The translations under genes and the position numbers were made by a program. DNA of 39,047 nucleotides from Bacteroidota bacterium (GTDB lineage Bacteria > Bacteroidota > Bacteroidia > Palsa-948): assembly GCA_023251675.1 (NCBI GenBank), contig JAHEYJ010000012.1, forward strand, positions 1-39,047. Direction: 5' to 3'. Shown piece after piece: positions 8,781 through 17,186 of the stretch; position 1 is the first letter of the stretch, and every line of letters starts with the position of its first letter. Below the pieces are notes generated by a model that was not told the DNA's origin, searched no databases, and was given only the letters and a program-made list of their open reading frames with translations.

Positions 8781-9356
8781 TTACTCAATACCCGTTTCCT
8801 TAGGGGGATAACGGTGGCAGTAAATAAAATTTTCTTTGTCCTCAAACCAATCTAAGACTTCCTTTTTTAGAAGTAGGGTTGGTTTATTTGTAAGAAGAGC
8901 ATTGTAAGAGGAAAATTTCCAATCAGTTGGTTTTTTGCACAAATCAGATTCAACTGGATTGTAATGAATGTAGTGCACGACTTTCCTAAGATACTTTTCG
9001 TTGGTAATTGGTTTGCGTTTAAAATTTTTCATAAACAAACTTCCTCGCCTAGATTGCTGCTTGTTGAATGCTTTTACATAAGAATTAAAGAATTTGCTGA
9101 ATTGATTTGATAGTAGGTGTGATAGGTTTGTAGCACCTTGAAGGTGTTTTATTATTTCTTCTTCACTCTTTATTTTCAATAAAAAATGAAAATGATTAGG
9201 CATCAGGCAATAACAGTAGGAATGTGCAATCGGGGAAATATAGAGTCGGTATTTCTTGAGGAAGAAGGAATAATTCCCATTACTTGCAAAAATCTTCTCA
9301 TTGCCGTTTCCGCGGTTATAAACATGATAAAAGGTATCAGGTTCCAGAGGAATCAC
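8781..9356 (-). CDS. REP-associated tyrosine transposase (RAYT, Y1_Tnp family)
   Basis: A 191-residue HUH single-strand transposase. It starts FYHVYNRGNGNEKIF, and the metal-binding HUH motif is seen as LMPNHFHFLLK. The helix with YLRKVVHYIHYNPV matches the RAYT signature ending in NPV and should carry the catalytic tyrosine. The C-terminus has the WKFSSYNALL motif. The only start in frame is GTG (complement 9354-9356), since an in-frame TAA lies seven codons upstream with no ATG between. Such proteins are single-copy domesticated transposases that move or maintain REP palindromes rather than classic IS elements. It sits between queA and ispD in the same orientation. The family length is about 150-200 residues, so it looks intact. 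No terminal inverted repeats enclose it, but a perfect palindrome lies directly downstream. Confidence 0.9.
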   Translation of the reverse strand: MIPLEPDTFYHVYNRGNGNEKIFASNGNYSFFLKKYRLYISPIAHSYCYCLMPNHFHFLLKIKSEEEIIKHLQGATNLSHLLSNQFSKFFNSYVKAFNKQQSRRGSLFMKNFKRKPITNEKYLRKVVHYIHYNPVESDLCKKPTDWKFSSYNALLTNKPTLLLKKEVLDWFEDKENFIYCHRYPPKETGIE

Positions 9357-9428
9357 GTTGTCCGGCGATTTAACTTAATGCATTACCCCTTCCAGCGTAT
9401 TAAAACAAAGGATAGGATTATTTTCTTC

Positions 9429-10481
9429 TTACAGGATCAGCATCGCATCGCCATAGGTAAAGAACTTGTACTTGTCCTTGATGGCTTCTTTGTATGCCTT
9501 CATGATCAGGTCGTAGCCGCCAAAAGCGCACACCATGATGAGTAGTGAAGATTCAGGCGTGTGAAAGTTGGTGACCATGCTGTCAGCGATCCGGAAGTTG
9601 TAAGGAGGAAAAATAAATTTGTTCGTCCAGCCTTTGAACGGCTTTAGCCGGTTGGTCGTGGACACAGAAGTTTCAACCGCGCGCATAGCCGTTGTTCCCA
9701 CCATGCATATTTTTTTTCCGGTATCTTTTGCTTTGTTCACCACATCAACGGCTTCCTGGGGAATTTCCATTTCTTCCGAATCCATTTTATGTTTGGTGAG
9801 GTCTTCCACTTCGATCGGCCGGAACGTTCCCAAACCAACGTGAAGGGTGAGTTCGGCGAAATTAATTCCGCGGATCTGCAGTTTGCGAACGAGTTCGCGG
9901 CTGAAGTGAAGCCCGGCGGTAGGCGCTGCAACGGCTCCTTCCACTTTTGCAAAAACGGTCTGGTAACGTTCAGCATCCAGCGGTTCTGGTTTGCGCTTGA
10001 TGTATTTTGGAAGCGGGGTCTGCCCCATGTTGGTGAGCAGCGTTTTGAATTCTTCATACGGCCCGTCGAACAGGAAGCGCAACGTTCTTCCGCGCGAGGT
10101 CGTATTGTCGATCACTTCAGCAACCAGTGAGTTGCCGTTGTTCTCAAAATAAAGTTTGTTGCCAATGCGGATCTTACGCGCCGGGTCCACCAGCACATCC
10201 CACAGGCGACTTTCGCGGTTGAGTTCGCGGAGAAGAAATACTTCAATGCGCGCGCCGGTCTTTTCTTTGTTCCCGTACATGCGGGCAGGAAATACCTGGG
10301 TGTTGTTGATCACCATGGCATCGCCCGGCTCAAAATAATTGATGATATCTTTGAATTTCTTGTGTTCGATCTTTTTCGTAGCGCGGTGAATCACCATCAT
10401 GCGGGCGTCTTCACGGTTCTTTGCAGGGTATTCAGCAAGCAGGTCTTTTGGTAAATTGAATTTGAACTGGGATAATTTCAT
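9429..10481 (-). CDS. queA: S-adenosylmethionine:tRNA ribosyltransferase-isomerase
   Basis: QueA transfers and isomerises the ribosyl group of SAM onto 7-aminomethyl-7-deazaguanine in tRNA, the penultimate step of queuosine synthesis. The 350-residue protein has the expected length. Family motifs are [61 protein letters not shown] and [14 protein letters not shown]. The ATG start (complement 10479-10481) precedes [19 protein letters not shown], the normal N-terminus. A promoter-like TTG-N20-TACATTCG lies on the minus strand at 10543-10513, so it may be transcribed independently of truB, 138 bp upstream. Confidence 0.95.
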   Translation of the reverse strand: MKLSQFKFNLPKDLLAEYPAKNREDARMMVIHRATKKIEHKKFKDIINYFEPGDAMVINNTQVFPARMYGNKEKTGARIEVFLLRELNRESRLWDVLVDPARKIRIGNKLYFENNGNSLVAEVIDNTTSRGRTLRFLFDGPYEEFKTLLTNMGQTPLPKYIKRKPEPLDAERYQTVFAKVEGAVAAPTAGLHFSRELVRKLQIRGINFAELTLHVGLGTFRPIEVEDLTKHKMDSEEMEIPQEAVDVVNKAKDTGKKICMVGTTAMRAVETSVSTTNRLKPFKGWTNKFIFPPYNFRIADSMVTNFHTPESSLLIMVCAFGGYDLIMKAYKEAIKDKYKFFTYGDAMLIL

Positions 10482-10512
10482 AATAAATTTTTAGGGTTGT
10501 TGAAAAAGGGTG

Positions 10513-10543
10513 CGAATGTACTCTTCCGGAGAGGGCTTGTCAA
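10513..10543 (-). promoter_or_regulatory. Candidate Bacteroidota promoter for queA
   Basis: On the minus strand the sequence reads TTG (10543-10541), a 20-nt spacer, then TACATTCG (10520-10513). This resembles the primary sigma factor consensus TTTG-N19-TAnnTTTG with one mismatch in the -7 box. It lies about 31 bp before the queA start. Confidence 0.4.
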
Positions 10544-10619
10544 GTGTTTCCAGGGATTTATTTTATCCGTTTTGAAAGAAAGAGGCTCTTTCCGGCTGAA
10601 TCTGAAATCTGAGGGTGAA

Positions 10620-11543
10620 TTATTTTTTTTTCTTCCCTTTTTTACCTGCCGATGATTTTTTTGAAGAGGATTTTTTTGCTTTCGGGGATTTGGCTGCGAG
10701 TGGTTTTGCTTTGCTTAACAATTTTGCTTCCTCTTTAGCGAGGGTCTTTCTTTCCTTTGCTTCATCCTTCGCCTGCCGGCTTCGGAGAAGGACCCGCTCC
10801 TTCATTTTTTTCATAGCGGTCCTGACGGGTATCCGTTTTTTGGGCGCAACGGGCTGAACGGCTTCCAGCCAGTTTTTGATCTCGCTGGCATCTTTTAGCT
10901 TGTATTTTCCGATCCGGGTACGGCAGAGCGATGCAAGTACGGCTCCGCATCCGAGTTCTTTTCCTATATCATGCACGAGTGAACGTATATACGTCCCTTT
11001 TCCACATACCACTTTGAACTCTACCATCGGCAAAAGAACGCTTACGATCTCAAATTTGGAAATGTTAACCAGCACCGGCCTTACATCGGCCTGGCCGCCG
11101 TTGCGTGCAATGTTGTAAGCGCGTTCTCCCATCACTTTTTTAGCCGAGAAATTGGGCGGATACTGCCACACCGCGCCGACAAATTTTTTTGCCGCTTCGG
11201 TAATGTGCTGCGGGATGATGTCCGTGATGGAATACCGTTCGTTGATGGGTGTTTCAAGATCGTATGAAGGCGTGGTGGCGCCCAGCATCATCGTTCCGGT
11301 ATATTCTTTCTCCATCCCCTGGAACTGATCAATATTTTTGGTCGATCTTCCTATACATATTATAAGCAATCCGCTGGCGAGGGGATCGAGCGAACCGGCA
11401 TGACCGATCTTCACAAATGGGATCTGAAAATTATGACGGACATCGCTCCGCATTTTGTTCACCACGTCAAAAGAGGTCCAGGTCTTCGGCTTGTTGACGA
11501 GGATGGTTTGGCCGTTGTAGAAATCGTCTTGGGTAATTTTCAT
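10620..11543 (-). CDS. truB: tRNA pseudouridine(55) synthase with lysine-rich tail
   Basis: TruB isomerises U55 to pseudouridine in the T-loop of tRNAs. The catalytic motif GHAGSLDPLASGLL gives the nucleophile D53. Other family motifs are LVNKPKTWTSFDVV, the KEYTGTMMLG strand, YDLETPI and VVCGKGTYIRSLVHDIG. The catalytic core ends near residue 230. It is followed by a ~65-residue tail made almost only of Lys, Ala, Ser, Glu and Arg, ending in a poly-Lys run; such tails often bind nucleic acid, but that is inference. It lies between uppP and queA on the minus strand. Confidence 0.94.
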   Translation of the reverse strand: MKITQDDFYNGQTILVNKPKTWTSFDVVNKMRSDVRHNFQIPFVKIGHAGSLDPLASGLLIICIGRSTKNIDQFQGMEKEYTGTMMLGATTPSYDLETPINERYSITDIIPQHITEAAKKFVGAVWQYPPNFSAKKVMGERAYNIARNGGQADVRPVLVNISKFEIVSVLLPMVEFKVVCGKGTYIRSLVHDIGKELGCGAVLASLCRTRIGKYKLKDASEIKNWLEAVQPVAPKKRIPVRTAMKKMKERVLLRSRQAKDEAKERKTLAKEEAKLLSKAKPLAAKSPKAKKSSSKKSSAGKKGKKKK

Positions 11544-11654
11544 AATTCAAAGATAAACTAATGCAAACAATCCGAATGGATGCGAATGCCACTAATGAAA
11601 GCCAACTATTTTAGAGGTCATTCGCAGCGTTTGCATGTGTTCGCAAAATTGGCA

Positions 11655-12446
11655 TTACGTTGTTAATTTAATTCCAAGGGATAAACATACTACAAGAAAT
11701 ACGATTCCGATTATGATCCGGTAATATCCGAAATGCTTAAAACCATAGTGCTGAACAAAAGCAATGAACCCTTTCACGGCAACAATGGCGAACAGGAATG
11801 CAACGACTCCTCCTATAAGAAGAAGTTTAATATTATCTGCATGGATCATGTCTTTGGATTCCCACAGATCTTTACCGGTGGCGGCAAACATGGTGGGAAT
11901 GGCAAGCAAAAAGGAAAATTCAGTGGCAAGTTTACGGTCAAATCCCGAAAAGATTCCTCCGAAGATACTCGCCGCCGCGCGCGATACGCCCGGGATCATG
12001 GAAAGGCACTGGAACAAACCGATCTTCATGGCATCGATATAGGAAACGGATTCTATTTTTTCATAGATGGATTTTTTGTTCTTCGTCCATTTGTCAAGGA
12101 GGATCAGGATCACCCCGCCCGTGATCAGCGCCACACTTACCACGTAGGGATTAAATAAATAGGCCTTGATGGTTTTGTAGGCAAGCAGGCCGATGATCCC
12201 GGTGGGAATAAAGGCCGCAAAGAGTTTAAGATAAATGTCAATGCTTACAAAAAACCGTTTGATATAAAGAACAACAACCGCCATGATGGCTCCGAGTTGA
12301 ATTACAATTTCAAAGGTCTTGGCAAATTCGGCATCCTGCACTTTCATCACGGCGGACGCAAGGATCATATGGCCGGTGGAAGAGACAGGAAGGAATTCGG
12401 TGATGCCTTCAATGATGGCGAGAATGATCGCTTGAAGATAAGTCAT
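11655..12446 (-). CDS. uppP: Undecaprenyl-diphosphatase UppP/BacA
   Basis: This integral membrane phosphatase (263 residues) regenerates undecaprenyl phosphate, the lipid carrier for peptidoglycan and other surface glycans. The first signature, EGITEFLPVSSTGHMI (residues ~13-28), carries the conserved acidic residues and the Ser/Thr/Gly/His cluster. The second, PGVSRAAASI, carries the catalytic Arg. Seven or eight hydrophobic segments are visible. Overproduction of this enzyme is known to give bacitracin resistance. It follows DUF3098 on the minus strand with a 77-bp gap made of short AT-rich repeats. Confidence 0.95.
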   Translation of the reverse strand: MTYLQAIILAIIEGITEFLPVSSTGHMILASAVMKVQDAEFAKTFEIVIQLGAIMAVVVLYIKRFFVSIDIYLKLFAAFIPTGIIGLLAYKTIKAYLFNPYVVSVALITGGVILILLDKWTKNKKSIYEKIESVSYIDAMKIGLFQCLSMIPGVSRAAASIFGGIFSGFDRKLATEFSFLLAIPTMFAATGKDLWESKDMIHADNIKLLLIGGVVAFLFAIVAVKGFIAFVQHYGFKHFGYYRIIIGIVFLVVCLSLGIKLTT

Positions 12447-12451
12447 TATTA

Positions 12452-12475
12452 ATTTGAAGATTTGAAGATTTGAAA
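12452..12475. repeat. Short tandem repeat between uppP and DUF3098
   Basis: Three 8-nt units read ATTTGAAG, ATTTGAAG, ATTTGAAA, placed just upstream of uppP and followed by further AT-rich near-repeats up to about 12530. Similar short arrays recur in several spacers of the window, mostly with a 7-nt period. Confidence 0.6.
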
Positions 12476-12523
12476 ATGAATAAATGAAATGTACAAATTC
12501 AAATTTTAAAATCAGCTAATTTG

Positions 12524-12811
12524 CTAATTGGATGATTCTTTTGGATTTTTAATGATAGCGAGCAGAACAATAACGTAGCCGGCAATAATAACGATGGGCG
12601 CCAGTGTCAGCCGCTGAAAGTCAAAGATCTTATCTGACATTTTATGCGGATCGTCCGAAGCGCCTCCGATCATCAGGATCATGCCAAGGGCAACAACCGC
12701 TGCGCCGATCAGCATCATCTTGTAATTATTTTTCCCGAATGAGAAAGTAACTTTCTCCGGAACGGAAGAGGCTGCCTTTGGCGCCGGGGATTTTGATTTT
12801 TCTTTAGCCAT
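12524..12811 (-). CDS. DUF3098 membrane protein
   Basis: A 95-residue protein of unknown function. After a Lys/Ser/Pro-rich N-terminal segment it shows FSFGKNNYKMMLIG, then a first membrane helix (residues ~31-49), a short loop with GGASDDPHKMSDKIFDFQRLT, and a second helix ending in an AIIKNP motif. This pattern defines DUF3098, which is largely confined to Bacteroidota and almost always encoded between ftsX and uppP, as here. That placement suggests a cell-envelope or division role, which remains inference. Confidence 0.9.
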   Translation of the reverse strand: MAKEKSKSPAPKAASSVPEKVTFSFGKNNYKMMLIGAAVVALGMILMIGGASDDPHKMSDKIFDFQRLTLAPIVIIAGYVIVLLAIIKNPKESSN

Positions 12812-12924
12812 ACACTACGGATTACGATCCCGATCGCTATCGGGAGCACGAATATACGAATCAAAACTAAACAGCTGTTTTGCCTTCTCTCAAATGGAAA
12901 GATTACGAATGGTTTTAACATTTT

Positions 12925-13794
12925 TTAATAATACAGTTCCTCGGAACTCAGCCGCAGGTATTTTCTTACGGAAAGAAAAGTGGAAATGCCTGAAATGATC
13001 ACGCCTAAAGCCAGTACGATTCCGAAAAGATACAGCATCATCTGCATGTCGGTCAGCGGTTCCAGGTCCGGAATTTTTTTTGTAGCTGTGAAAAGGATCG
13101 CCCACAGCATCGTGCATGCAATGACGCCGGAGAGGATGCCGTGTTTCAGCCCGTTCAGCAAGAACGGCTTCCGGATGAAGCCTCCCGTTGCGCCCACCAG
13201 CTGCATCGTTTTAATAAGGTATCGTTTGGAGTAAATGGCAAGCCGAATGGTATTATTGATAAGGCCGAGCGCGATGAGTGTGAGGATCCCGATACAGATC
13301 AATAGAACCAGCACAATGCGGTTCACATTTTTATTGACGAGGTTGACCAGCGATTCCTGGTAATCAAATTCTTTCACGCTGCTGAACTCCGTGATCTGGT
13401 TCTTTATCCAGGCGATGCTGTCGGGATTGGCAAAGTCGGCTTTTAATTGAACTTCTACGGAGGAGGGAAGGGGATTGTACCCGATGAACTTCACAAAATC
13501 ATCTCCTACATCCTTTTTGAAAAGCGCTGCAGCTGAATCTTTCGTCAGGTACTTGCTCGATTTAACATAACTGCTCGCTTTCAGAAAATTCTGTAACCGT
13601 TCGATCTCATCTTCTTTTGCATTGTCTTTGAGGTATACATGGAACCCGATGTTTTCCTTCAGGTGATCGGAAATTTTTTTCGCGCTGATCAGGAAGATAC
13701 CGAGCAATCCCACCAGGAACAGCACCAGCGAGATGCTGATCACGGTAATGATAGACGAGGTCTGTATCTTTTTTCGCCTGGGCTTGTCGGACAT
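12925..13794 (-). CDS. ftsX: Cell division protein FtsX
   Basis: The 289-residue permease-like subunit that, with the ATPase FtsE, couples division to peptidoglycan hydrolysis. It has a basic cytoplasmic N-terminus, a first helix at residues ~16-37, a periplasmic domain of ~130 residues with the ENIGFHVYLKDNAKEDEI strand, and three further helices with the FtsX motif KTMQLVGATGGFIRKPFL between helices 2 and 3. ftsE is not adjacent, as is usual in this phylum. The start codon is preceded by TAACTTCG-CCCC-ATG on the minus strand, which looks like a -7 box leading to a very short leader. A heptamer array (13801-13835) overlaps that site. Confidence 0.93.
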   Translation of the reverse strand: MSDKPRRKKIQTSSIITVISISLVLFLVGLLGIFLISAKKISDHLKENIGFHVYLKDNAKEDEIERLQNFLKASSYVKSSKYLTKDSAAALFKKDVGDDFVKFIGYNPLPSSVEVQLKADFANPDSIAWIKNQITEFSSVKEFDYQESLVNLVNKNVNRIVLVLLICIGILTLIALGLINNTIRLAIYSKRYLIKTMQLVGATGGFIRKPFLLNGLKHGILSGVIACTMLWAILFTATKKIPDLEPLTDMQMMLYLFGIVLALGVIISGISTFLSVRKYLRLSSEELYY

Positions 13795-13800
13795 GGGGCG

Positions 13801-13835
13801 AAGTTAAAAGTTAAAAGTTAAAAGTTAAAAGTGAA
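13801..13835. repeat. Heptamer array AAGTTAA x5 at the ftsX start
   Basis: Four exact AAGTTAA units are followed by AAGTGAA. The array abuts the ftsX start codon and overlaps its likely -7 promoter box. The 325-bp gap 13795-14119 otherwise contains only REP-like copy B and AT-rich sequence; no gene is visible in it. Confidence 0.75.
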
Positions 13836-13945
13836 AGCCTGGAGTTTTCAGTATAGGAATGTTAATTGCCAATGTCCATAAAGGATTTGCGATTTATCTC
13901 TTCGGGCGTAAGAAAAACTGCACTGGTTTTGTTTTTTTATATAAG

Positions 13946-14042
13946 GTCACATCGAGTAGGTTTCGCTCTGGAAACCGTATCGAGATGTGTATTCCAATCC
14001 GTTCTCGATACATCCCGATAAATCGGGATTACTCGAACTGAC
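13946..14042. repeat. REP-like cruciform element, copy B
   Basis: Same plan as copy A: ends GTCACATCGAGTAG and ACTCGAACTGAC, with inner arms CGTATCGAGA and TTCTCGATAC. The two side hairpins differ in sequence from copy A but still pair: GGTTT...AAACC (13959-13976) and ATCCCGAT-AA-ATCGGGAT (14012-14029). Changed sequence with kept pairing argues for selection on structure. It lies between the divergent ftsX and leuS genes. Confidence 0.8.
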
Positions 14043-14119
14043 TGTTAGTGCAATATTTCTTACACCCAACTCCTCGACAGACAGGCAACAATTAACTTTT
14101 CTCTTAACTTCGCACCCCT

Positions 14120-17100
14120 ATGGCCTATCCTTTCGGCGATATAGAAAAAAAGTGGCAGGAATACTGGTCGGAGCATAAAACATTCCGTGCGGAGAACAAT
14201 TCCGCTAAGCCAAAATTCTATGCGCTGGATATGTTCCCGTATCCTTCCGGAGCCGGTTTGCATGTCGGACATCCGCTTGGATACATCGCCAGTGATATTG
14301 TTTCCCGCTACAAACGCCTGAAAGGTTTCAATGTACTGCATCCGATGGGATATGATTCGTTCGGTTTGCCCGCGGAACAGTATGCAATTCAAACGGGACA
14401 GCATCCTGAAAAAACCACGAAAGAAAATATTGCGCGATATCGCGAGCAAATGGATAAAATCGGTTTTTCATTTGACTGGACTCGAGAAGTTCAGACCTCC
14501 GATCCGAACTATTATAAATGGACGCAGTGGATATTTCTGAAACTTTTTAACTCGTGGTACAATCCTGAAACAGATAAGGCGGAATTGATTCAAAATTTAA
14601 TTCAAAAGTTTTCAAGTCAAAATTCAAAAGTTAAGATCGGGGAGGCAGAAAAGTTTTGGAATGAATGTTCCGAAAAAGAAAAAAGCGATGTGCTGATGAA
14701 CTACCGTCTCGCTTATCTCAGCGAAGCCTGGGTGAACTGGTGTCCGCAACTCGGAACAGTACTGGCAAATGAAGAAGTGAAAGACGGAGTTTCCGAGCGC
14801 GGCGGTTATCCGGTGGAACGGAAACTGATGCCGCAATGGAGTTTGCGTATCACCGCGTATGCCAACCGCTTGCTGAACGATCTTGAAAAGATAGACTGGA
14901 GCGAATCCATCAAAGAATCGCAGAGGAATTGGATTGGGAGATCGGAAGGATCCTCGCTCAAATTCCAAATTCCAGATTCCAAATTCCAGATTGAGGTATT
15001 TACAACCCGACCCGACACTGTCTTCGGCGTAACCTTTATAACGCTGGCTCCCGAAAGCGAACTCGTTTCCCGGCTCACCACTCCTGAAAATAAAAAAGCA
15101 GTGGATGAATATGTTCACTACGCAAAGAACAGAAGCGAACGTGAACGCCAGAGCGATGTAAAAAAAGTGACCGGACAATTCACCGGCGCGTATGCGATCC
15201 ATCCGTTCACAGGAGAAAAACTTCCGATCTGGATCGGAGATTATGTGCTGGCAGGATACGGAACCGGCGCGGTGATGGGCGTTCCGGCACACGACACACG
15301 TGATTTTGCTTTTGCCAAACATTTTGGATTACCGATTATTCAGGTTGTACAGCCACCTGTAAATTCCTCCCCTAACGGGGGAGGTCAGGAGGGGGCTTCA
15401 TGTTTCGATGGAAAAGAAGGAAAGTGCCTCAACTCCGATCTTCTCAACGGACTCGAAGTAAAAGACGCCATCAAAAAAATAATCTCGGAAATAGAAAAAC
15501 GCGGGCTCGGAAAAGGAAAGACACAATTCCGTTTGCGCGATGCGATCTTCGGAAGGCAGCGTTACTGGGGCGAACCGATCCCAATTTATTACGAGAAGGG
15601 AATTCCAAAAGTAATCGAAGAAAAACATTTGCCCCTTGAACTTCCGCAAGTAGATAAATATCTTCCAACCGAAACGGGCGAACCTCCGCTTGCACGCGCA
15701 GCAGATTGGTACTATCACCCTAACGGGGGGGTAACTTCTCCTCCCTTGAGGGGAGGAGACAGAGGCGGGGTGGGCGGGGCACTCGAACTCACCACAATGC
15801 CGGGTTGGGCTGGTTCGTCTTGGTACTACTTGCGTTACATGGTTCAGGATGTAAAACATATTAAACCAGAGGATGATAAAGCATTTGCTGATAAAAACTC
15901 GATCAACTATTGGCGTGATGTTGACCTCTACATTGGCGGAGCCGAGCATGCCACCGGACATTTACTTTACGTGCGCTTCTGGACAAAATTTTTATTTGAC
16001 CTCGGTTTGATTCCTGTCATTGAACCTGCAAAGAAGCTGATCAATCAGGGGATGATTCAGGGAAGATCAATGTTGTTGTTCCGGTATATTTTTGTCGAGG
16101 CTGAGAAAAAATCATCGATCGTTTCAGATTTGAATAAACACTTGGAGGCACAAGGAGATAGTCCATATAGTCCTGATGATATTCGTGCAGAATTCTCCAA
16201 TGGTCATTTGTGTCATGTAAACGCAATACATGTTTTTGAGAATGTTAATTATCGATGTTCATCAGTAACTCCTATACACATACCAATTGAATATGTCGAT
16301 GATAAGAATAGACTTTTTAGAAATAAGTTGTTAGAGCTGCAAAAAAGAGAGGCGTTTTATAAGGAGTCTGTTTATGAAAACAAAATTAGCTGGAGCAAAG
16401 ATGAAGTCGGGAATGAGTTTTTCTTACTTACAGATGAAGTTGAAAAAATGTCTAAGTCGAAAAGGAATGTCGTAACTCCCGATGACATTTGTAAAAACTT
16501 CGGCGCTGACACATTGCGTTTGTATGAAATGTTCCTCGGTCCGCTGGAGCAAAGCAAACCCTGGAATACCAACGGCATCAGCGGCGTGTTTGGTTTTCTG
16601 AATAAGTTCTGGCGGCTGTTCATGTCCCCCTCCGGAGGGGGGCAGGGGGGAGGACAAGATGAACGATTCTCTGTGTCCAACGAAGAACCTACCAAACCCG
16701 AATTAAAGACCCTTCACAAGACCATCAAAAAAATTCAGGATGACATTGAACATTATTCGTTCAATACTTCGGTAAGCGCTTTCATGATCTGCACCAACGA
16801 GCTCACGGAGCTGAAATGTAACAAGCGTGCAATACTTGAACCGCTGGTAATTTTACTTTCTCCGTTTGCGCCGCACATTGCAGAGGAGTTATGGAACAAA
16901 CTCGGACATAAAGAAAGTATTTCATTCGCACCGTTTCCTGTCTATAATGAATCACATACGATCGATGATTCGTATGCGTATCCTGTTTCCTTCAACGGAA
17001 AGATGCGTTTCAATATAGAACTTTCGTTGAGTTTGACTCCGGCAGAAATTGAAAAGGAAGTACTGGCCTTTGATCAGACAAAAAAATACCTTGAAGGAAA

Positions 17101-17155
17101 GCAACCGAAGAAGGTCATCGTTGTTCCTAAAAAGATCGTCAATATTGTGGTATAA
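14120..17155 (+). CDS. leuS: Leucyl-tRNA synthetase with several in-frame repeat insertions
   Basis: Class I synthetase charging tRNA-Leu, 1011 residues, longer than the ~920-960 typical of the phylum. The HIGH motif is seen as HVGH (48-51). The editing domain carries [10 protein letters not shown] and [41 protein letters not shown] and KMSKS (~776) follow. The extra length comes from low-complexity inserts encoded by repeats: an AT-rich stretch (~156-172), heptamers (~281-292), and C-rich/G-rich palindromes at ~416, ~540 and ~836. Residues ~648-770, before KMSKS, match the usual Bacteroidota sequence poorly and their DNA is visibly more AT-rich. TAACTTCG just upstream of the ATG may be a -7 box, giving a very short leader. 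All core motifs are present, so I expect a working enzyme. Confidence 0.95.
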   Translation: MAYPFGDIEKKWQEYWSEHKTFRAENNSAKPKFYALDMFPYPSGAGLHVGHPLGYIASDIVSRYKRLKGFNVLHPMGYDSFGLPAEQYAIQTGQHPEKTTKENIARYREQMDKIGFSFDWTREVQTSDPNYYKWTQWIFLKLFNSWYNPETDKAELIQNLIQKFSSQNSKVKIGEAEKFWNECSEKEKSDVLMNYRLAYLSEAWVNWCPQLGTVLANEEVKDGVSERGGYPVERKLMPQWSLRITAYANRLLNDLEKIDWSESIKESQRNWIGRSEGSSLKFQIPDSKFQIEVFTTRPDTVFGVTFITLAPESELVSRLTTPENKKAVDEYVHYAKNRSERERQSDVKKVTGQFTGAYAIHPFTGEKLPIWIGDYVLAGYGTGAVMGVPAHDTRDFAFAKHFGLPIIQVVQPPVNSSPNGGGQEGASCFDGKEGKCLNSDLLNGLEVKDAIKKIISEIEKRGLGKGKTQFRLRDAIFGRQRYWGEPIPIYYEKGIPKVIEEKHLPLELPQVDKYLPTETGEPPLARAADWYYHPNGGVTSPPLRGGDRGGVGGALELTTMPGWAGSSWYYLRYMVQDVKHIKPEDDKAFADKNSINYWRDVDLYIGGAEHATGHLLYVRFWTKFLFDLGLIPVIEPAKKLINQGMIQGRSMLLFRYIFVEAEKKSSIVSDLNKHLEAQGDSPYSPDDIRAEFSNGHLCHVNAIHVFENVNYRCSSVTPIHIPIEYVDDKNRLFRNKLLELQKREAFYKESVYENKISWSKDEVGNEFFLLTDEVEKMSKSKRNVVTPDDICKNFGADTLRLYEMFLGPLEQSKPWNTNGISGVFGFLNKFWRLFMSPSGGGQGGGQDERFSVSNEEPTKPELKTLHKTIKKIQDDIEHYSFNTSVSAFMICTNELTELKCNKRAILEPLVILLSPFAPHIAEELWNKLGHKESISFAPFPVYNESHTIDDSYAYPVSFNGKMRFNIELSLSLTPAEIEKEVLAFDQTKKYLEGKQPKKVIVVPKKIVNIVV
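14960..14994. repeat. Heptamer array inside leuS
   Basis: Five 7-nt units read AAATTCC, AAATTCC, AGATTCC, AAATTCC, AGATTGA. They encode the [11 protein letters not shown] stretch directly before the conserved editing-domain motif FTTRPDT. The frame is preserved. A looser AT-rich array of similar type lies at about 14587-14635. Confidence 0.75.
15366..15384. repeat. In-frame palindrome 1 in leuS
   Basis: CCTCCCC-TAAC-GGGGGAGG hairpin, followed by TCAGGAGGGGGC. It encodes an [11 protein letters not shown] stretch within the editing-domain region, where family members have only a short linker before DGKEGK. Confidence 0.75.
15737..15759. repeat. In-frame palindrome 2 in leuS
   Basis: TCTCCTCCC-TTGA-GGGGAGGAGA hairpin, followed by a G-rich segment to about 15780. 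It encodes a [15 protein letters not shown] stretch directly before the conserved [10 protein letters not shown] motif. Confidence 0.75.
16626..16641. repeat. In-frame palindrome 3 in leuS
   Basis: The 16-bp perfect palindrome CCCCCTCCGGAGGGGG is followed by GGCAGGGGGGAGG. It encodes an [11 protein letters not shown] stretch after FWRLF, at the entry to the anticodon-binding domain. Confidence 0.75.
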
Positions 17156-17157
17156 TC

Positions 17158-17178
17158 AATGGCATGCAAATTGCCATT
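17158..17178 (+). other. Small hairpin between leuS and the DUF3108 gene
   Basis: AATGGCA (17158-17164) pairs with TGCCATT (17172-17178) around a 7-nt loop. It fills most of the 31-bp gap and ends 8 bp before the next start codon. It could influence translation of the downstream gene; there is no T-run typical of a terminator. Confidence 0.35.
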
Positions 17179-17186
17179 TACAACCA

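Noticed and set aside
14624-15322. 232-codon minus-strand open frame opposite leuS
   Set aside because: It lies fully antisense to conserved LeuRS motifs and has no recognisable domain.
17049-17186. Longer start of the DUF3108 protein overlapping leuS
   Set aside because: The extension is a basic out-of-frame reading of leuS; the signal peptide begins at the ATG at 17187.
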